Under the pieces are notes generated by a model, which worked only from the letters and a program-made list of their open reading frames with translations, had not been told where the DNA came from and did no database searches. This document shows, piece after piece, positions 62,173 through 64,000 of a stretch of 64,000 nucleotides of DNA. Source of the DNA: Denitromonas sp. (GTDB lineage: Bacteria; Pseudomonadota; Gammaproteobacteria; Burkholderiales; Rhodocyclaceae); assembly GCF_034676725.1 (NCBI RefSeq), contig NZ_JAUCBR010000004.1, positions 4,244,001 to 4,308,000 of the forward strand, in the 5' to 3' direction. Within the stretch, counting starts at the first letter, position 1. Every line of letters starts with the position of its first letter. Made by a program: the position numbers and the translations under genes.

Positions 62173-62782
62173 CTCTCACTCCGGAAATGAACCGGGCGAT
62201 TGCCCCGGCATCCTTGATTCCCTTGCCCGCCTCGACGCCACTGGACACGTCCACGGCCCAGGGGCGAATCCGCCGCACGGCCTCGGTGACGTTGTCCGCC
62301 GACAAGCCACCCGACAGGATCAGGGGGCGATCGAAATCCGGGGGAATCAGGGACCAATCAAACACTTTTCCACCACCGCCATAGCCTTCGACAAAGGCGT
62401 CGAGGAGCAGGCCACGGGCCGACGGAAAGCAAGCTGCGTATTCTATCAGATCGACCCCGGCGCGCATCCGGGCGGCACGAATGTAAGGCCGACCGTACTG
62501 CAGGCAGTCGGCCTCCGTCTCATCGCCGTGGAACTGGAGCAGACCGATCGGCAGCCGGGCGAGCGCCTCGCGGACAAACGCCGGATCGGCGTTCACGAAC
62601 AGGGCCACGATGGTCACGAAGGGCGGCACCCGCGCCATCAGGGCGGCGGCCTGGTCGATCGTCACATGGCGCGGGCTGGCCGGATAGAACACAAAGCCCA
62701 GCGCGTCGGCACCGGCCGCCACGGCGGCGTCGACATCCTGCGCGCGGGTCAGTCCGCAGATCTTGATTCGGGTTCGGGGCAC
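62159..62782 (-). CDS. trpF: Phosphoribosylanthranilate isomerase
   Basis: 207 residues from GTG 62782, which lies inside the end of truA. Third step of the tryptophan branch. Catalytic cysteine in KICGLTRAQD, QFHGDE, catalytic aspartate in VDVSSGVEAGKGIKD. An ATG at 62842 would add 20 residues with no family resemblance; the GTG lacks a strong RBS and would be translated by coupling to truA. Confidence 0.93.
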   Translation of the reverse strand: MPRTRIKICGLTRAQDVDAAVAAGADALGFVFYPASPRHVTIDQAAALMARVPPFVTIVALFVNADPAFVREALARLPIGLLQFHGDETEADCLQYGRPYIRAARMRAGVDLIEYAACFPSARGLLLDAFVEGYGGGGKVFDWSLIPPDFDRPLILSGGLSADNVTEAVRRIRPWAVDVSSGVEAGKGIKDAGAIARFISGVRDADG

Positions 62783-63591
62783 GGCATGGGCAACGCAAAT
62801 TGAGGAGTGCAAATGATACGCCCCTGCCCCGGCAAGGACCATTGATCCGGATACTCGACCCCGCACAGATACAGGCCAGCGGCGGCAAAGGTTGGCGCCG
62901 CGCGGGTACGGTCCCGCCCACGCAGCAGCTCACCCATCCAGCCGACCGGCTGCGCGCCCTTGCCGATATACACCAGCGCGCCGACCAGATTGCGGATCAT
63001 GTGATGCAGGAAGGCGTCCGCACAGAAATCGAAGACCACGAACTCGCCGCAGCGCTGGACATGCGCATGGCGCATCCGGCGTACCGGCGAATGGGCCTGG
63101 CAGCCCGCTGCACGAAAGGCCGAGAAATCGTGCTCGCCAAGCAGCACCTGCGCCGCCTCAGCCATGCGCGCGGCCGCGAGCGGACGATGAAACCAGCCAA
63201 CGCGGGCATTGAGCAAGGCCGGCCGCACCGGGCCGTTGAACAAGACATATCGGTAGTGGCGCGCCGTGGCACTGAAGCGGGCATGGAAGTCGGCCCCGAC
63301 CGGTTGCGCCCAGCGCACGGCCACGCCATCAGGCAAGTGGCTATTGACCCCCCTCACCCACGCGCTCACCGGACGCACCACCGGCGCGTCGAAATGCACG
63401 ATCTGCGTCGTGGCGTGCACCCCGGTGTCGGTGCGTCCGGCGCACACCGTCGGCACGGCGGTGTCGGCAACACAGGCCAGCGCCCGCTCCAGCGCATCCT
63501 GCACCGTCCGGCCGTGAGGTTGTGTCTGCCAACCCTCGAAGGACTCGCCGGCATACTCCACACTCAGCACAATGCGCGTCACATCCGCCAC
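62749..63591 (-). CDS. truA: tRNA pseudouridine(38-40) synthase
   Basis: 280 residues from GTG 63591. Catalytic aspartate in CAGRTDTGVHA; GWQTQPHGRTVQDALE, RHYRYVLFN, HHMIRNLVGALVYIG. Modifies U38-U40 of the anticodon arm. The C-terminus runs past the trpF start by about 30 bases. truA-trpF-trpB is usual in betaproteobacteria. Confidence 0.97.
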   Translation of the reverse strand: MADVTRIVLSVEYAGESFEGWQTQPHGRTVQDALERALACVADTAVPTVCAGRTDTGVHATTQIVHFDAPVVRPVSAWVRGVNSHLPDGVAVRWAQPVGADFHARFSATARHYRYVLFNGPVRPALLNARVGWFHRPLAAARMAEAAQVLLGEHDFSAFRAAGCQAHSPVRRMRHAHVQRCGEFVVFDFCADAFLHHMIRNLVGALVYIGKGAQPVGWMGELLRGRDRTRAAPTFAAAGLYLCGVEYPDQWSLPGQGRIICTPQFALPMPCPEPESRSAD

Positions 63592-64000
63592 CAGAAGACT
63601 CCCACCCCGGCCAAAATCACCGCAGCCATGGCACTGCGGTCCTGCCAGCGCATGGGCATCACGTCAAGCGTCAGCGCCCGGGCGCCCCCCGGCGCCTCGA
63701 CCGTCTCCAGCCAGCTGCGCCATTGCAGCTTCGGGCCATCGAGCTCCGCCAGCACCAGGCTGAGCCGGACCGCCACCCGATCGGGCGACACGCCCAGCGG
63801 ACGCAGAGCGGCGGCCAGCACATGCAGCGCCAGGACGAGTCGCGCCACCGGCATCCTGGCCAGCAGGATCGACACCAGGGAAACCATGGCCAACAGCCGG
63901 GCGGCGTGCGTCGCCCCCAGCGCCAGGCCGTCCCAGGTCGGGCTTGCGGCCGTCCAGACCGGCAACATCGCCGTTCCGGGGGTCGCGAACCCGAACATCA
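63579..64000 (-). CDS. CbiQ/EcfT-like membrane protein, 5' end probably outside the window
   Basis: At least 139 residues; an ATG exists at 63998 but the frame is open to the window edge, so the true start may lie beyond it. Hydrophobic segments surround LAMVSLVSILLARMPVARLVLAL, and LRPLGVSPDRVAVRLSLVLAEL resembles the coupling region of EcfT/CbiQ transmembrane proteins of energy-coupling-factor vitamin or metal transporters. A final helix ends in FWWRM. Overlaps truA by 13 bases. The assignment rests on pattern resemblance only; partner ATPase and substrate subunits are not visible. Confidence 0.5.
   Translation of the reverse strand, partial: MFGFATPGTAMLPVWTAASPTWDGLALGATHAARLLAMVSLVSILLARMPVARLVLALHVLAAALRPLGVSPDRVAVRLSLVLAELDGPKLQWRSWLETVEAPGGARALTLDVMPMRWQDRSAMAAVILAGVGVFWWRM

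Overview
The window is GC-rich, densely packed chromosomal DNA from a betaproteobacterium, most likely Rhodocyclales (Azoarcus/Thauera/Zoogloea-like). The pointers are an rnfABCDGE-nth cluster followed by a DUF1841 gene, a PEP-CTERM (exosortase-sorted) secreted protein, the greA-carB-carA-dapB block, hrcA-hemH near grpE-dnaK-dnaJ, and a metZ-purF-cvpA-SPOR-folC-accD-trpABF-truA gene string. The organism assignment is inference from gene content and order. No database was searched. I saw no rRNA, tRNA, CRISPR, IS element or prophage.

Layout: 1-384 is the 3' end of pyrD. 479-6804 is the Rnf ferredoxin:NAD+ oxidoreductase operon plus nth and a DUF1841 gene. 6838-8601 (minus) holds two small cytochromes c and a PEP-CTERM SGNH esterase. 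8777-13136 (plus) is a MoxR-type AAA+ ATPase and its vWA partner, with a small membrane protein and a membrane-anchored TIR protein between them. 13133-27685 is mostly minus strand: M61 peptidase, ftsH, rlmE, (yhbY +), DUF4149, greA, carB, carA, a hybrid histidine kinase, dapB, bamE. 27804-34076 carries fur, a GDT1-family transporter, recN and nadK (minus), hrcA, hemH and a YvlD-like membrane protein. 34143-40717 has an AP2-domain gene, trxC, a Ser/Thr kinase-cNMP fusion, and grpE-dnaK-dnaJ behind a sigma-32-type promoter. 40894-45400 has two orphan periplasmic binding proteins, an FNR-like regulator and cysS. 45609-49837 is an envelope operon-like set (TPR protein, L,D-transpeptidase, two cyclophilins, lpxH). 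49827-53670 is a giant secreted cytochrome/hydrolase fusion. 54031-64000 is a tightly coupled minus-strand biosynthetic run from a CbiQ-like gene through truA, trpF, trpB, trpA, accD, folC, SPOR, cvpA, purF to metZ.

Two accessory items stand out. The first is the TIR protein, with a cytosolic TIR domain, one transmembrane helix and periplasmic beta-sandwich domains. It lies inside a MoxR/vWA gene pair, an arrangement reminiscent of vWA-MoxR conflict systems. The second is the roughly 1280-residue exported protein joining a propeller-like region, a two-haem cytochrome segment and an alpha/beta hydrolase.

Four otherwise intact genes (rnfD, the TIR gene, recN and the giant hydrolase) each carry an apparent single-base insertion. 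All four sites read GTTCGAC on the plus strand, whatever the gene's orientation, and deleting one T restores both the reading frame and a GTCGAC hexamer. This looks like a context-specific sequencing or assembly artefact, possibly tied to base modification, rather than four independent mutations. Read these genes as probably intact.
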